Assembly: GCA_017506865.1 (NCBI GenBank)
Contig: JAFCMP010000016.1
Span: 310,001-374,000 of the forward strand
DNA: 64,000 nucleotides
Source of the DNA: Tribonema minus
Taxonomy: Eukaryota > Sar > Xanthophyceae > Tribonematales > Tribonemataceae
Direction of reading: 5' to 3'
Positions 9,357 to 20,478 of this stretch are shown here, one piece after another (position 1 is the first letter of the stretch; every line of letters begins with the position of its first letter). The notes beneath the pieces were generated by a model that saw nothing but the letters and a program-made list of their open reading frames with translations, was not told where the DNA came from and did not search any database. A program made the position numbers and the translations under genes.

Positions 9357-12300
9357 TTAGTCCCTGAACACATCCTTGACTGCATCCTTGACATTGTTGG
9401 CAGCGTTGCCGACCGCCTGCTTGACGTCGCCCGCAGCGTGCTTGACCTGCGAGTACACAGCAACAGAAGGCAGTTGCGGTGAGGTTCACCAGAACATGAT
9501 GGTGCAAAAATAATATAAACTATCACTACCAAAGGTACGATTGGTCAGGCGCAAGGTTGCAGTGCTGTATTGTGGATGTGTGTGGGTCGTCGAAGCACCG
9601 TTTGTAAAAGCACGAGGTACACCGCCTGAACAATCCATCAAGCGAATCAACAATGAAGCATAGTTGAAACACCTTGCCTGGTTCAAACAGCGTTGTCAAG
9701 GAACTGCTTCAATGTGGCACAAATAGCTTCAAACAGCATACTCCAGAGTTCAGCACACAGCACACCACTCTTGCAGACACAACGCACACAACTGCAAACT
9801 TCCGCTCACAGTAGTGTCGCCTCGCGTGAACCACATCCACCTTCACCTTCCAAAGCACCACGTCAGCTTCAACTTCAGCTGCGCACCTTGCTGCCAAGCA
9901 CACCAATGCAAAACGCCACTCACATTAGTCTTGCCTCGCATGGCCTATACACAACTTCAACTGTACTACTTCAACTTCACCCACGCACCTTGCTGCCAAG
10001 CCCCTCCGCCTTGTGCTCCGCCTTCTCCGCGCCCTCGCGTGTGTACTGCTCATGATATGTGCACTAACTTCATCTTCAACTACACAACTTCAACTTCAAC
10101 CGCGCACCTTGCTGCCGAGCCCCTCCGCCTTGTGCTCCGCCTTCTCCGCGCCCTCGCGCGTGTTCTGCCCCAGCTCGTTGATCCTATCCCTCGCCTCACT
10201 ACCAATGTCCTCCGCCTGATCACGCGCTCTGTCGCCAACATCACGCGCTGAGTCCACGGACTTGCGCGCGTAGTCCTTAGCCGTTTCGCCGAAGTCCTCT
10301 GCCTTGTGCTGAGCGTTGTGCGCGGCGTTGCCAGTGCTGCGCCCCAGGTCATTGGTGCGGTCGGTTGCCTCGTCGGAGATCTCACTGGCCTTGTCCTGCG
10401 CCTTGCGGGTGAGGTCTTGCGCGGACTCCTTGGCCTTGGCGCCGTAGTCACGCGCCTCGTCCGCGCCGCGCGATACGGCGTCCTGAAAATAAAACACAAA
10501 CACACGCTTACACATCAGTACTCACGCGTTGGGGGCGGCGTTTAAGTGGTTGTCGTCGGTGAGACACTTTCAGACTGTCACCCAACATGTAGTTGCCGTA
10601 CAGCAAGCTTCAACTTGAAGTTAGATGCCAATCATCTGGGCTCACGCCCTGAGCGAGAATTAATAAAAAGTACTCATGCGTCAACATAATACTTGGGTAA
10701 GTGTATCGCAGCAAGAGGTACATGAATGAGAATTAATAAAAAGTACATGTGTGACATTGCATGGCCTTGGCACCGTAGTCACGCGCCTTGTGTGACACAT
10801 CACCCACAGCATCAACATCACGATTGAACTTTTGAGCACAGCCTAATACATACCTTCACGTTCTCGTTGGCATGCTGTACCTTGTGCAACAAAACTCGCC
10901 CACAGCACCAGCTTCAATATCAGACTTCAGTATCAAACTTCTTAAAAACAACTAAAAAAAAAATACCTTGACATTCTCCTTGGCATGCTGCGCCTTGTGC
11001 GAGACGTCGCCCACCACATCATCGACCTTCTCGCCAGCCCTGCCGAGCGTGTTGCTGGTGGAGCGCTTCGTGTCGCTCGCCGCGTCCTGAGCGCTGTCAC
11101 CGACCTCCTCCGCCTTCTCCGCGACATCGCTCGTCAGGCTGTCCAGGTAGCTCGTCGCCTGGCGCGTGGCGCTCTTGGCGGAGTGCTTGGCGTCGCCCGC
11201 GACGTCACGCGCCGCGTCGCGAGCGTCACCGCTTGCGCTTTGAAGTTTGTCGCCGGCGCGCTCCGCGGAGGCCTGCACGTCGCCCGAGAGGTCGCTGAGG
11301 TAGTTGCTGGCGCTGCCGAGGCCCTTGTTAGCGGACTTCTGAGCGCTGTTTGCGGCGTCCTTGGCCTGGTGGCCGACGTCGCTGGCGGCGTTGGAGGCAT
11401 CGCGCGCTGCGCACAAAGGGGGGGGGGGGGGGGGGAATCAGGGTTGATGTAGGCTAGGTAGTAGTCTGTCAAGGGTGTATGGCACAGGCAGTTGTTGGGG
11501 TTGAAAATGTAGGCTAGGTAGTAGTCTGTCAAGGGTGTATGGCACAGGCAGGTGTTGGGGTTGAAATGGGTGGATAGGTAGGTAGAAAGTGGTGTCCTTG
11601 GCCTGGTGGACGGCGTCGCTGGCGGCGTTGGAGGCTTCCCGCGTTGCACACGTGGGGGATGGGGGGGGGTAAGAGTAGGTATCAGGGTTGACGGAGGCTG
11701 CGGTGGAGCGTGTATGACATGCTTCAAAGTAGGTGATGGGGGGGGGGGAGGTGTGAGGAAGAGGGAGGAGGGTAGGCGTCAGGGTTGAGGGAGGCTAAGG
11801 AAGTCAGCCAGGGGTGTATCAATAGGTGTTGAGGCTAACATAAGGTGGGTAGGTAGGTAGAATGATATGAAAACGCGGAGACGGCGTCCGCAAGTTGGGA
11901 GAGGGAGGGGGGGTGCCACAGAAGCGGCAGTGTTCAGGTCTTGATATGCGTGTTCATCACATGTGATCATCACATGGCATGAGTATGACATAACAGGGGT
12001 GTGTGATCTGTATTGCCAGTGCTGCTGGCACGCGCTACTGCCCGGTAGGGGGGACGGCGTGCGCTGAAGAAGCGGCAAGTGCTCAGGAGCAGTGGGAGTT
12101 GAAGTTCAGAAGTTGAAGTGCATCAGCAACAGACGAGGACATGTGCATGTTCTGCCTGGGCTTGTCATGTTTCAGTAATGAAAATTCTGCACAGCCATGA
12201 CATGAGCATGTGCAACTACGTGCACCCGCAATGCCTTCATCGGCAAGTCACTGAACCCTCAGGTCACCAGTAAACAAACATCGGAGCGACACCAAATGTA

Positions 12301-13518
12301 CAATTGCACTACATTTAACAGCGTCTCAGCTTAAAAGAGGAGATGAACAGCAAACTGTTCCTGCGGACCAGAAGATTTTAGAAGCGCACTGCACAATGAA
12401 GCATGTGAGATGAACGTTGTTGTTGAGCATGCTTGATGCTTTCCTACCACCACACCAATCACGTTTGCTAGTAAACACCTTTTTGTCCTGCTCATTCATA
12501 TAGTTGCACCTTGTTGTCCTGCTCATTCATATATTTGCGGTGCTGGAGATGCTGAGAGCTCCAGGTCAACCAACAAAACCTCAACTTGATTGCATATGTA
12601 CAGGGATTCAGCTGGATATAGAGGTAACAGAATGGTGTACTTTTTGTAGAAGTCACATGAATCTCATTTGGGACCAAGTGGCACCAGACGCAACTGGCTG
12701 GAAAGCGGAGAAGTATTGAAATCCTTATTGTGAAGTGGTGCAACATCTGTATCAGTAAGCCAGAGCATACCAAGCTCTGAGCCACCGGGGTACTTTTATT
12801 AATTTCGCTTCGCAAGGGGCGCAAAAAGCCCTCTCTTTGGATGTGCACTCAATGCAACATTCTTTCTCCGAGGAGAGACTCAAACGCAAACAGGCTTCCC
12901 CCTCTTCACACTACCACCAACACCCCACAACCAAACCCTACTTAGGGTTGCCCAGCCGTGAGGCACACTTGTCCCGTCTTGGAAAAGATTTATGCAGGCC
13001 TGGGTCGCCTTTGACAGCGCCCAGAACCGAGGACCATGCTGACACGTCTGAATCACGCCTCTAGGCAAAATGATCACCACCGGTGTACTTCGACATGACG
13101 CCGCCAGGCCCACAGTGGAAAAATTCATGAGCAAAACAGCAGCAAGTCACATGTACACGCAGTATTGAATTTTGCAAAGCACACATCAGTAAAGCCTGTA
13201 AAGCCTGTAAAGCCTGTGTGTTCTTCAACAGAAACCGTAGTTTCGTTCCGTGTGCTGCACCCTATTCTTTCGCTAGTTTAATTCTTTCGCCTATTTAACC
13301 TGCCTCAACAAATCCTTGGAAAGACGTGACTTGATGAGCAGACTCTCTCCGTACTCACCAGTGTTCTTGGCGTCCCGATCTATGCCGCTGCTCATGGAAA
13401 GCCGCGCCGGCCGGCTGAGTGTTGAGGGCTGCCGGTGGCCAAGGCTCACGAATCCGGAGGCAGAGTTCGCCAGCGCCAGCGCAGCGATAAAAACGGCAAC
13501 ATTCCGTGTGCACACCAT
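9357..13518 (-). CDS. Plastid-targeted LEA-like amphipathic-helix protein, four exons
   Basis: Exons on the minus strand: 13359-13518, 10967-11406, 10108-10482 and 9357-9446. The total of 1065 nt gives 354 residues and a stop; intron phases are 1, 0 and 0 and all junctions are GT-AG. Residues 1-25 (MVCTRNVAVFIAALALANSA, then SGFV) form a signal peptide plus plastid-type cleavage motif; the next 20 are Ser/Arg-rich and transit-like. The rest is Ala/Asp/Lys/Arg repeats in a loose 11-residue rhythm (for example SAKSATRQATS, DARDAARDVAG), typical of LEA group 3 or apolipoprotein-like proteins that form amphipathic helices on membranes or during desiccation. The last exon begins VKHAAGDVKQAV and ends VKDVFRD, a module shared with the gene at 36979-39157. 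Partial copies of exon edges sit in its introns. Function beyond the family resemblance is inferred. Confidence 0.75.
9880..10135 (-). repeat. Donor-side copies of an LEA exon end
   Basis: The end of exon 3 with its donor (GCGCACCTTGCTGCCGAGCC on the plus strand at about 10102) is repeated at about 9884 and 9984, the latter extending over CCCTCCGCCTTGTGCTCCGC. Each copy keeps the GLGSK|GT junction and lies 3' of the true exon on the minus strand. Copies are separated by (ACTTCAACTTCAAC)-like tracts. Confidence 0.65.
10531..10800 (+). repeat. Family R1 dispersed element, copy 2, plus a copied fragment of LEA exon 3
   Basis: 10531-10680 matches the element at 1078-1222 (GAGACACTTTCAGA, CATCATCTGGGC-like, CGCCCTGAGCGAGAATTAAT), here carrying an internal CTTCAACTTGAAG palindrome. 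Just after it, 10758-10790 repeats the exon-3 start region (GGCACCGTAGTCACGCGCC), an acceptor-side exon fragment. Confidence 0.55.
10851..10905 (-). repeat. Donor-side copy of LEA exon 2 end
   Basis: ACCTTCACGTTCTCGTTGGC at 10853 mirrors the true exon-2 end at 10965 (ACCTTGACATTCTCCTTGGC), both with the donor GT on the minus strand. The copy continues for about 40 bp with decreasing similarity. A matching acceptor-side copy of this exon's start lies at 11598-11650. Confidence 0.6.
11407..13358. other. First intron of the LEA-like gene with repeats
   Basis: The intron holds a poly-G run (11418-11434), a 65-bp tandem duplication at about 11446-11575 (GTAGGCTAGGTAGTAGTCTG), a decayed copy of the exon-2 start (11598-11650), further GC-rich degenerate copies near 11880 and 12040, and the long dispersed repeat at 12788-13068. 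No additional exon is supported. Confidence 0.5.
12788..13068 (-). repeat. Dispersed repeat family R2, copy 1
   Basis: This copy is about 90 percent similar by eye to 30185-30445 in the opposite orientation. Shared landmarks include GAGACTCAAACGCAAACAGG, GCCCAGCCGTGAGGCACACT and the AGCATGGTCCTC block. The 12788 end (GTACTTTTATTAATTTCGCT followed by GGGGCGCAAAAAGCCC) is related to the end of family R1 elements, so R1 and R2 may share a 3' terminus. Confidence 0.65.
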
Positions 13519-14145
13519 GGTTTCCTGATGTGATGAGCGTCAAATGCGTTGCGTATGTGATGAATGAGACAGCTCGGGAGGGATTTGATGGAACATGTTC
13601 CGAGAGGCTAGAAGCGACGCGCCCACTTCAAGTTCAACTTTCTCTAACGCAAAAAAAAGTTCTTTTGTGGCACCACCATTGTGGGAAAGGAACACATTCA
13701 TTGGGCATGGCAGCAAGCGTAGCAGAGAGGGCTCATCAATGTCCACAAGGAATGTGCAGCTCCCGCTGTCGGACGCCCCGAACGACGTTTTGCTGGGGGC
13801 ATCCTGCGCCGCCTGCTCGTTGCCTGCCAGCACGTTCGCCGCGCCGTCTTTGCACGCTGCGTGTGCAATTGCCACTGCCATGTGCCACAACATTGCTGCT
13901 GGTGCGAGGCCCAGAGACAGCAGGTGCCATAGCAAGTGCTGCGCGTGCAGCATATGGGACAGTTTGCAGTATACGCATCATGATGGCTTCCTGTGCGGAG
14001 TCTCAATGACGCAAGAAAAGCGCGAGCACTCCCTCACCAGCGGCATGTCCATGTTTGCCCGTGCATTGCTAAAATTACTCTCATCAGCGGCCACCAGCAC
14101 AACTTCAAGAAGTTCTGCCAATTTGAAGTTGAACGGCAGGCCCAC

Positions 14146-14375
14146 CCTCGTGCAGCTGCCGGTAGCGGCCCCCAGTACTTGGGCGCCACTGCCATCGTGA
14201 TGCCCGCAACTCGCATTCCCACCATCAATGCATCGGCCGCAGTGCCATCGGGAAGAAGCGTGTTGGTCTCCAGCAAGTCAGAGGGAGTCACTGCATCGCG
14301 CGCGTCGCCCTGTGGTGCGCCATCTTTCGTGGCTTCGCTAGTGGACTCATTCGGCTTGCCGGCAGTGGCGAGCAT
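14146..14375 (-). CDS. Possible minus-strand exon of an unknown protein
   Basis: An ATG at 14375 opens about 76 codons with balanced composition (begins MLATAGKPNESTSEATKDGA) and a hydrophobic stretch near its end (ALMVGMRVAGITMAV), closing at a possible GT donor at 14145. Downstream on the same strand, 13600-13938 is open in one frame with a membrane-like segment and LVDIDEPSLLRLLP, but I could not join the two in phase. Unrecognised; it could be chance. Confidence 0.25.
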
Positions 14376-16740
14376 GCACAGGACACAGTCTCACATGTGT
14401 ACGGTGACCAGACTTGATTGGCCCACCCTGAATCTGTGCCAGGAAATTGAGTGCGCGCTGCAAGTGTCAGAACTGGCAGCCGCTGCTGCGGCGACTTGTC
14501 GGGCGCCGCACGCCACACTTTCTTCCGCCCCAGGGGTGACGCTCGCAAGGGGACATGGTTCTTGAGGCGTTTAAGACGTGAAAATTTGGTCTGCGGCCTC
14601 TCCCTCTGCGACACTTCAGAATTTGCCACAGTTACCCTTTTAAAGGCTTTATAGTAGTGTGATTCACGCAGGAGCAACAGCTAACAAGCCCCCATAATGC
14701 GTGGCGCGATTCAGCATGCTCAGATGCAAGCCTGCAGGCGCATGTACTGCAACGATACCAAGTGGGCACTTGGCTGGCTCTGCGCACCCAGACAGAGCGG
14801 CGATCGTGGGCCACTGCGCAATTGGCCGCCGCCGAATATGCATCATATGCATCAATAGAGCATCAGCGCGAGCCTGGACGGTTCTGCAGGTCAGCAACGC
14901 TCATGGCGCTAACTTGTGCATGCCACTTATAGTCTCTATCGATGGCACACAATAACGGCGCGCAAGACATCACGCCCTCTCTCATCCTCGTCCGCTCCAA
15001 AGCTCCCGTGCGCACAGGAGCAGAGGCGCGGAGCAGTAGTTCGGGGAGGAAGCGGGCGTGAAGAGCCGACACAATCCCGCCTCTCATCGTGCTTGTGATC
15101 ATATCACTACTGCCAGCTACGAACCTGCAACGCGGCGATTAGCGCGAGCACCAAACGCGGCAGCGCGTCACCAGGTCTGGCCACCACCAATCATCAGCAA
15201 GTGGGCATCAGCTAACCAAGCGCGGTAGTCTGGGAGAAGGCCCTGATCAACAGCAGCAAACCACTCCAGCTCTTGTAACAAAAAGTAAACTCGGCAGCAG
15301 CGACGCAGGCTGCAACAGGCTCGCTGACATCATCATCGCCACGTAAGTCGATCCACAAGTCGTTACAGCGTTTCGATGGACATCGTCCCCTTGTCCAATG
15401 TCAGCATCAATGATGTAAGAGGCACGAGCGCTGCAAGCCGTTCATACTGCATGTGCTGCAGACGGCATGGCACAACAGCAAGCAGTTCACCTCAAAGGCT
15501 TGGCGCTCGATTGACGCTTTCAGCATAGCCCCGCTGTCGCCCTTGCACTCGCTTCCAACCCCTTGATGCACTGCGTCCTGTGTGCGCAGCCTGGCAGATA
15601 CGCATTTGTTCAAGCGTGCAAACCTTGCAGCTCTCTTCAATGAAGTGAATCTTGCATGCAACTTTGATGACCTTCTGTTAACAAGAACCATGGGTGACAG
15701 GTCCTCCTTTATGTGCCCTGCGTCAGTCTCTGCACTGGGAGTAGGCTGACTCTTACAGACGTTGCGGCACCCCTATGAAGCTAGTCTGAACGGCACTCAA
15801 TGGCTGATTTTGCACTCTCAACAACTTTTGAAGCAAACGCACAAAGTAGTCTAGACTAGTGGTTGTCCAGCTTCGCCCACGCATTTTCAACCCCGACAAA
15901 CCAATTCTGCTGCAGTTCCGAGACGTAGTTGTGCAGACAAATACCACTGCACAAGGAAGATCGTTGCCAGACACCATTTCAATGTGGCTGATGAGATTGC
16001 CAACGATGACCTATCAATGATGACCTATCATATGGGCAGTTAGTGATGAGAGTTCTCCATACACTGCAACACCCTGCCACAGCTCTCTGGGCCTTATTTC
16101 GTGTGGTGGTATGGTGCACAGCGGACACATAGACATGATAACGAATCAAATTATCGTATATCATATTACGAATGTATGTTCTTGTTGCCTGGCGACAAGG
16201 GTATGGATTGCGCACTAAACCCTAACCGTGACCCTAACCTTAAGTCCCCCCTTGCCATCATGCTGACACGTTGACGGTATACTTCACAGTATGCAACATG
16301 TAGATAGGGGATCCACAGGGGCCCAGCTCCGCGTTATACTTGGAGTTATGATGTTTGCCAAAGATTAGGTGACAAGCTGCTTCAGGACACTTGCTATCGT
16401 GGCCTTGTAGTATTTGTGGACTTGTATTGTATTTACAGAGGCCCCAAGACAGGCCGGGTATCTCGTTTGTTCCTAAGTCGTTTGTTCCTAAGTAGGCTGT
16501 GAGTCCTGTGCAGCGACTTAGCTGGCACGTGTAGCACTACCATCTGCTGTGTTTCTGTATCCATCAGCTGGCCTTGCAGCCCACACCTGGACTTGCTCCA
16601 GAACTTCTAGGGCACTTCTTGAAGTACACGAAGTTCACCCCCTCCCCCCCCCCCCCCCCCGCACCCCACCTCCACGACTTACCGCTCTAGCAGCTCTCTT
16701 CCCACTTAAAAATTAACCTTAACCCTAACCAGAAACCCTT
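14376..16740. other. Long gene-poor stretch
   Basis: No gene is supported. It contains telomere-like tracts (AACCCTAACCGTGACCCTAA at 16218; similar at 16709-16733), a partial retroelement-tail copy near 16410-16470 and a C-rich run at 16640-16660. The latter belongs to the duplicated 5' flank of the DUF2306 gene. Confidence 0.45.
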
Positions 16741-16751
16741 TCTAACAGACC

Positions 16752-16853
16752 ATGACGTCCATTAAAGCCGACAGCACATGGCGCCGCCAGGTGGCCACGC
16801 TGCTGGAGATGGCAGGCACGTGGCTCCTCTTACTGCAAGTAGCGCCTTCTTGA
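16752..16853 (+). pseudogene. Tandem duplicate of the DUF2306 gene's first exon, truncated
   Basis: ATG at 16752 starts MTSIKADSTWRRQVATLLEM, nearly identical to exon 1 of the gene 190 bp downstream (MTSLKVDRTWRRQVARLLEM). After AGTWLL the copy diverges and stops at 16851. The 5' flank is duplicated too: a TTCTTGAAxTACAxGAAGTTCACCC block and a C-rich tract precede both. It is either an unused decayed copy or an alternative leader. Confidence 0.7.
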
Positions 16854-16941
16854 ACTACATGAAGTTCACCCCCCCACACCCCCCCACACACACTCCATGA
16901 CTTACCACTCTTGCCGCCCTCTCCCCACTTTCTAGCAGGCA

Positions 16942-19900
16942 ATGACATCACTCAAGGTCGACAGAACATGGCGTCGCCAAGTGGCAAGACTGCTGGAGAT
17001 GGCAGGCACATGGCTCCTCTGGCAATTCGCTGTGGTGATTGCCCTGCATACCGTCTTCCTGCAGAGCGCGTTCATTGGAACGATCCCCAGCGTGCTCCCA
17101 AGACTCAAGCAGATGTTTGCTTTCGCCATGAAGGTAATTGCTGCTCAGTGTATCAATCCCATGAATTGGTTTCAGGGTGCATGTTGCTACACCAGGTACT
17201 TCGAAGTAGTATGCACTGTTAAGGATTCAGTACATGTGTTCCTGACTTAGGGTTGGGGCTAAGTGCACAGTGTTGCAAGCTACACTTCGCCCTGAAGGTA
17301 ACTGCTGCTCAGTGCATCATGCCCATCAGTCAGGATATACATATACTTCTATGTGTTAGGGTTAGGGTTATGTGGTCAGTGCTCAGCGCGCATTTCTCCG
17401 CAACTTGTTGCGGGTCAAAGTTGTACTGCATGCCCTGCTTCAGAAACCTAGGCGCAACTCAGACAGCAACCTCGTGACCATTTCTTGAGCAGAGTGCACT
17501 CGCACTGCGACGTTTTGCCGTACTTGAAGCACAGATACTACATGCAGGTTTCAGTATGCCAGAAGTTGGCTTCTGTCATAGATATTCTCTCTGTGTGGAG
17601 TAGTCAGAGAGCAGAGGTTGAGTCGCTGCAGCGCATGAAAATGGGAGATGTGCACAAAGCAGGATGCCACAAAGCAATTTCGCCATGGTACATTATCGTT
17701 TTGTACCACTCTTGCTCAACACCAGGATCACAAGGATAACGCCCGATTCTTGCATTAACCACGAGGCGCGAACCTTCAAGTGCAACGTGCTGTGATGTGG
17801 AACGGACAGTTGTAGGCATTGTCCATTAGTTGTACGCTTAGCTCTTTGAGCAAGTGTCATCTAAACAGAGCGACACCAAGCACTGGAGAAGTGTCGGAAG
17901 TTGTCTTCGTGTACTACAACGCATGCACACACCACACTTTCTGTGGTATTCAGCAATGCGTGGCAAAGTGCTCACTATCCCTATGTACCACCATTTGCTC
18001 AATACGCATGTGCTTTCAGCACACGGCCTACATACATGCATACCCTACTGTGGTGACGATCGCTTAAGTGCCTCTGCTGAACTCGCCTGTGCTGTACAGC
18101 CTACATGCATACATCTTCTGCTTCGGCGTCAATTGCTCAGTGTTCCTCTGCTAAACTTGCTTCTGCTGCGCAGCCTACATACATACCCTTCTACTAGGTG
18201 ACATTGCTCAGTGTGCCTTTGCTGAACGCGCTTCTGCTGCGCAGCCTGCATACATGCATACCGTTATGGTGCGGCGCCAATTGCTCAGTGTGCCTCGTCT
18301 GAAATCGCATCTGCTGCGCAGCCTACATACATGCATACCCTACTGTGACACGGTCGCTCAAGTCCCTCTGCTGAGCTCGTTCCGCTGCGCAGCCTGCAGA
18401 CATACCCTCATATCATCAATTGCTCAGAGTGCCTCTGCTCAACTCGGTTCTGCTCTCAGAGGCTGCAGCCTACATGTATTCCTTTCTACCACGGCATCAA
18501 TTGCTTAATGTGCCTATCCTGAAACTTCTTCTGCCGTGCAGCCCACGGACATCCCCTTCTACGATGGTGGTGCCCCCTTCAACGTCAACTATGGCAAGGC
18601 CCCCGTGGCGCGTTTCGCACACGTTCTCGTGGCTCTTCCGTGGTCGTTTCTTGCGGCAATCCAGCTGAACGCTGGCTTTCGCAAGCGCTTCCCACGCACG
18701 CACAGACGCATGGGCTACGTCTTTGTTATGCTGGACGTGGTGATGATGGTGGGTGCCTTTGACTTCATGGCTAAGAAGGTGAGCGCTGCCTTGCGGGGGC
18801 GTCAACTTGATGTTGCAGTTGTTGGCCTCTGCCGCAGCCGCAAACTTGGAACGTGTACTTTGTACTAATTCTCGCATAGGACGCAAAAAAGCCCAGACGG
18901 TGGATGCCCAGCTTGCCACAGAAATCTTTATGCTTTTTGAAGTACACACATTGCGCGGTTGTAGGCATATCTATGTGAAGTACCGACACGGCCTCTTCAG
19001 CTGCAACTGGAAAGGTGCAATCGGCAGTAAGACAACCAACTACTTCGTATTCTGTGAAGCTCTGCATGAGCTTCTTCCCAGCACCAACGGCAACAGAAGC
19101 AGTGCTCTCGCAGTAACCACATTGTACCATTGAATAATTCAACTGTTTGAGGACGTAACGTCAGGGATTCGATGCATCGGGGAAGCAGCGCCCGGACCCT
19201 GTCTACATTGCTGCACTCGGAAACTTATTCGTGCTGCTATGTAGTCACTGTCTACGTGTAGCGCTACCCGCTGACTGCAGTCGCATACCCTTTTTCACGC
19301 TCCCATGAATCTGTCATCTTTTCAAGTGCAACATCAGCAAATCAGGCCAGTGCACTGCAGCCTACATACAACTACCTCACCACCAGTCACACTGTCTCAA
19401 CCCCTTCAGTAGGTCTTGCCAGTCCTACAGGCTGCCCATCGTCATATCACAGGCTATCTGCTTGCTCTCAGCTAGTGCCTGACCTGTGCCAAGTGTTGCA
19501 ACGTAGAGAGCAGAAGACTGGCGCCAGCCATGGGCTTCTAGAAGTGATCGTATTGTGGTCTGTGTACCAGCAAGTGTAACTGCTGCAACCGTCAAGCGTG
19601 CTAATGGCAATGAGCATGCAACTGCCATATGCTCCAGCAGTGTTACATATCCCCAAGTATAGTATTACTCTGTTGACAGTTTTCACATCAGTCACAGCAG
19701 CCCATATCGTGCAGTTCATCTACATCAAAGCCCATATGCACCCCCCTCACGCTTATATGCCTTCACGCTTGCTAAACCCTCACCCCCTGCATCATCAACT
19801 TGAACTTCGTGTCTCACCCCACCGCGATCACACTCTTCTCGAACCCTCACCCCCCCCGCATCACCAACTTCAACTTTCTGTTATCAGGCCGGTTTCGTCC

Positions 19901-20478
19901 ACGTCGAGCGCCACCAGCTCGCCGTCTACAGCCGCCTCGCCTTCGTCGCGCTGGCCTTCCTAGCGTCAGGCGCCGCTGCCGTCGCCTTTGCGCGCCGCCG
20001 CGACTTTTCCGCACACAAGCGCGCCGCCCTGCACCACGTCGCAATAGGCCACGCCGTAAGCACGCAGCGCCTGCTCCTCCAGTTACGCGGAATGGTCCTG
20101 GGCGCACGTTCCGCGGCGCGGTCCGTTCTCTGCACTGGCGCCGTTCTTACCGAGGGGCTGGGGGCGGGGGCCCTTCAGGGGGTTTTGGGGGGGTTCTGTG
20201 GGGCTACGGGGGAGGGGGTGCTTCCGCAGGAGCAGCGGCAGCTGCTGTTTGGCACGCTGGTGTTTGCGGGCATGTTCATCAACTGTGCGCTTGTGGAGCT
20301 GTACTACGCCGTTAGCCCTAGTACTAGCCCTAGATCTAAATCTGGGTCAGTGCTCAGCTCCAGCCTCGCGTCCGACTGCAAGTCCATTGCTGCTGGCAAT
20401 GCCGCCACTGCTGTGACGACTCCGAGTTTGAGCCCCACCATGAGCCCCAATCGAGCCGAGCCTCCGACTTCAACTTGA
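16942..20478 (+). CDS. DUF2306-family multi-pass membrane protein, three exons
   Basis: Exons 16942-17133, 18542-18778 and 19888-20478 join in phase 0 to give 339 residues. Exon 1 has a charged start then a membrane helix (WQFAVVIALHTVFLQSAFIG). Exon 2 holds the family hallmark: ARFAHVLVALPWSFLAAIQL, then RKRFPRTHRRMGYVFVMLDV, with the conserved H-R-x-x-G-Y. Exon 3 continues with a hydrophobic helix, HHVAIGHAVSTQRLLLQLRG, and a last helix near LLFGTLVFAGMFINCALVEL, then a Ser/Thr-rich tail. DUF2306 proteins are predicted membrane proteins of unknown function found in bacteria and eukaryotes. Start choice: ATG at 16942 is the only in-frame Met before the helix. The first intron carries seven tandem acceptor copies, described separately. 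Confidence 0.75.
18050..18541 (+). repeat. About 74-bp tandem array of 3' splice sites ending at the true acceptor of exon 2
   Basis: Seven units each end in a GCAG or ACAG acceptor: AG ends at 18099, 18173, 18244, 18321, 18392, 18468 and 18541, spaced 74, 71, 77, 71, 76 and 73 bp. Each unit holds GTGCCTCTGCTGAAC-like pyrimidine-rich DNA, the acceptor, and CCTACATACAT, a copy of the first codons of exon 2. The unit opening at 18174 reads P-T-Y-I-P-F-Y then stop, against P-T-D-I-P-F-Y-D in the real exon. The last unit is the functional one. Confidence 0.8.

Noticed and set aside
13600..14375. Two-exon minus-strand gene joining 14146-14375 to 13600-13938
   Set aside because: The only good donor is phase 2 while the plausible acceptor needs phase 0; only the first exon is kept, at low confidence.
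18050..18541. Regularly spaced repeats resembling a CRISPR array
   Set aside because: The organism is eukaryotic, units are degenerate along their whole length with no unique spacers, and each contains a splice acceptor and an exon-start copy.
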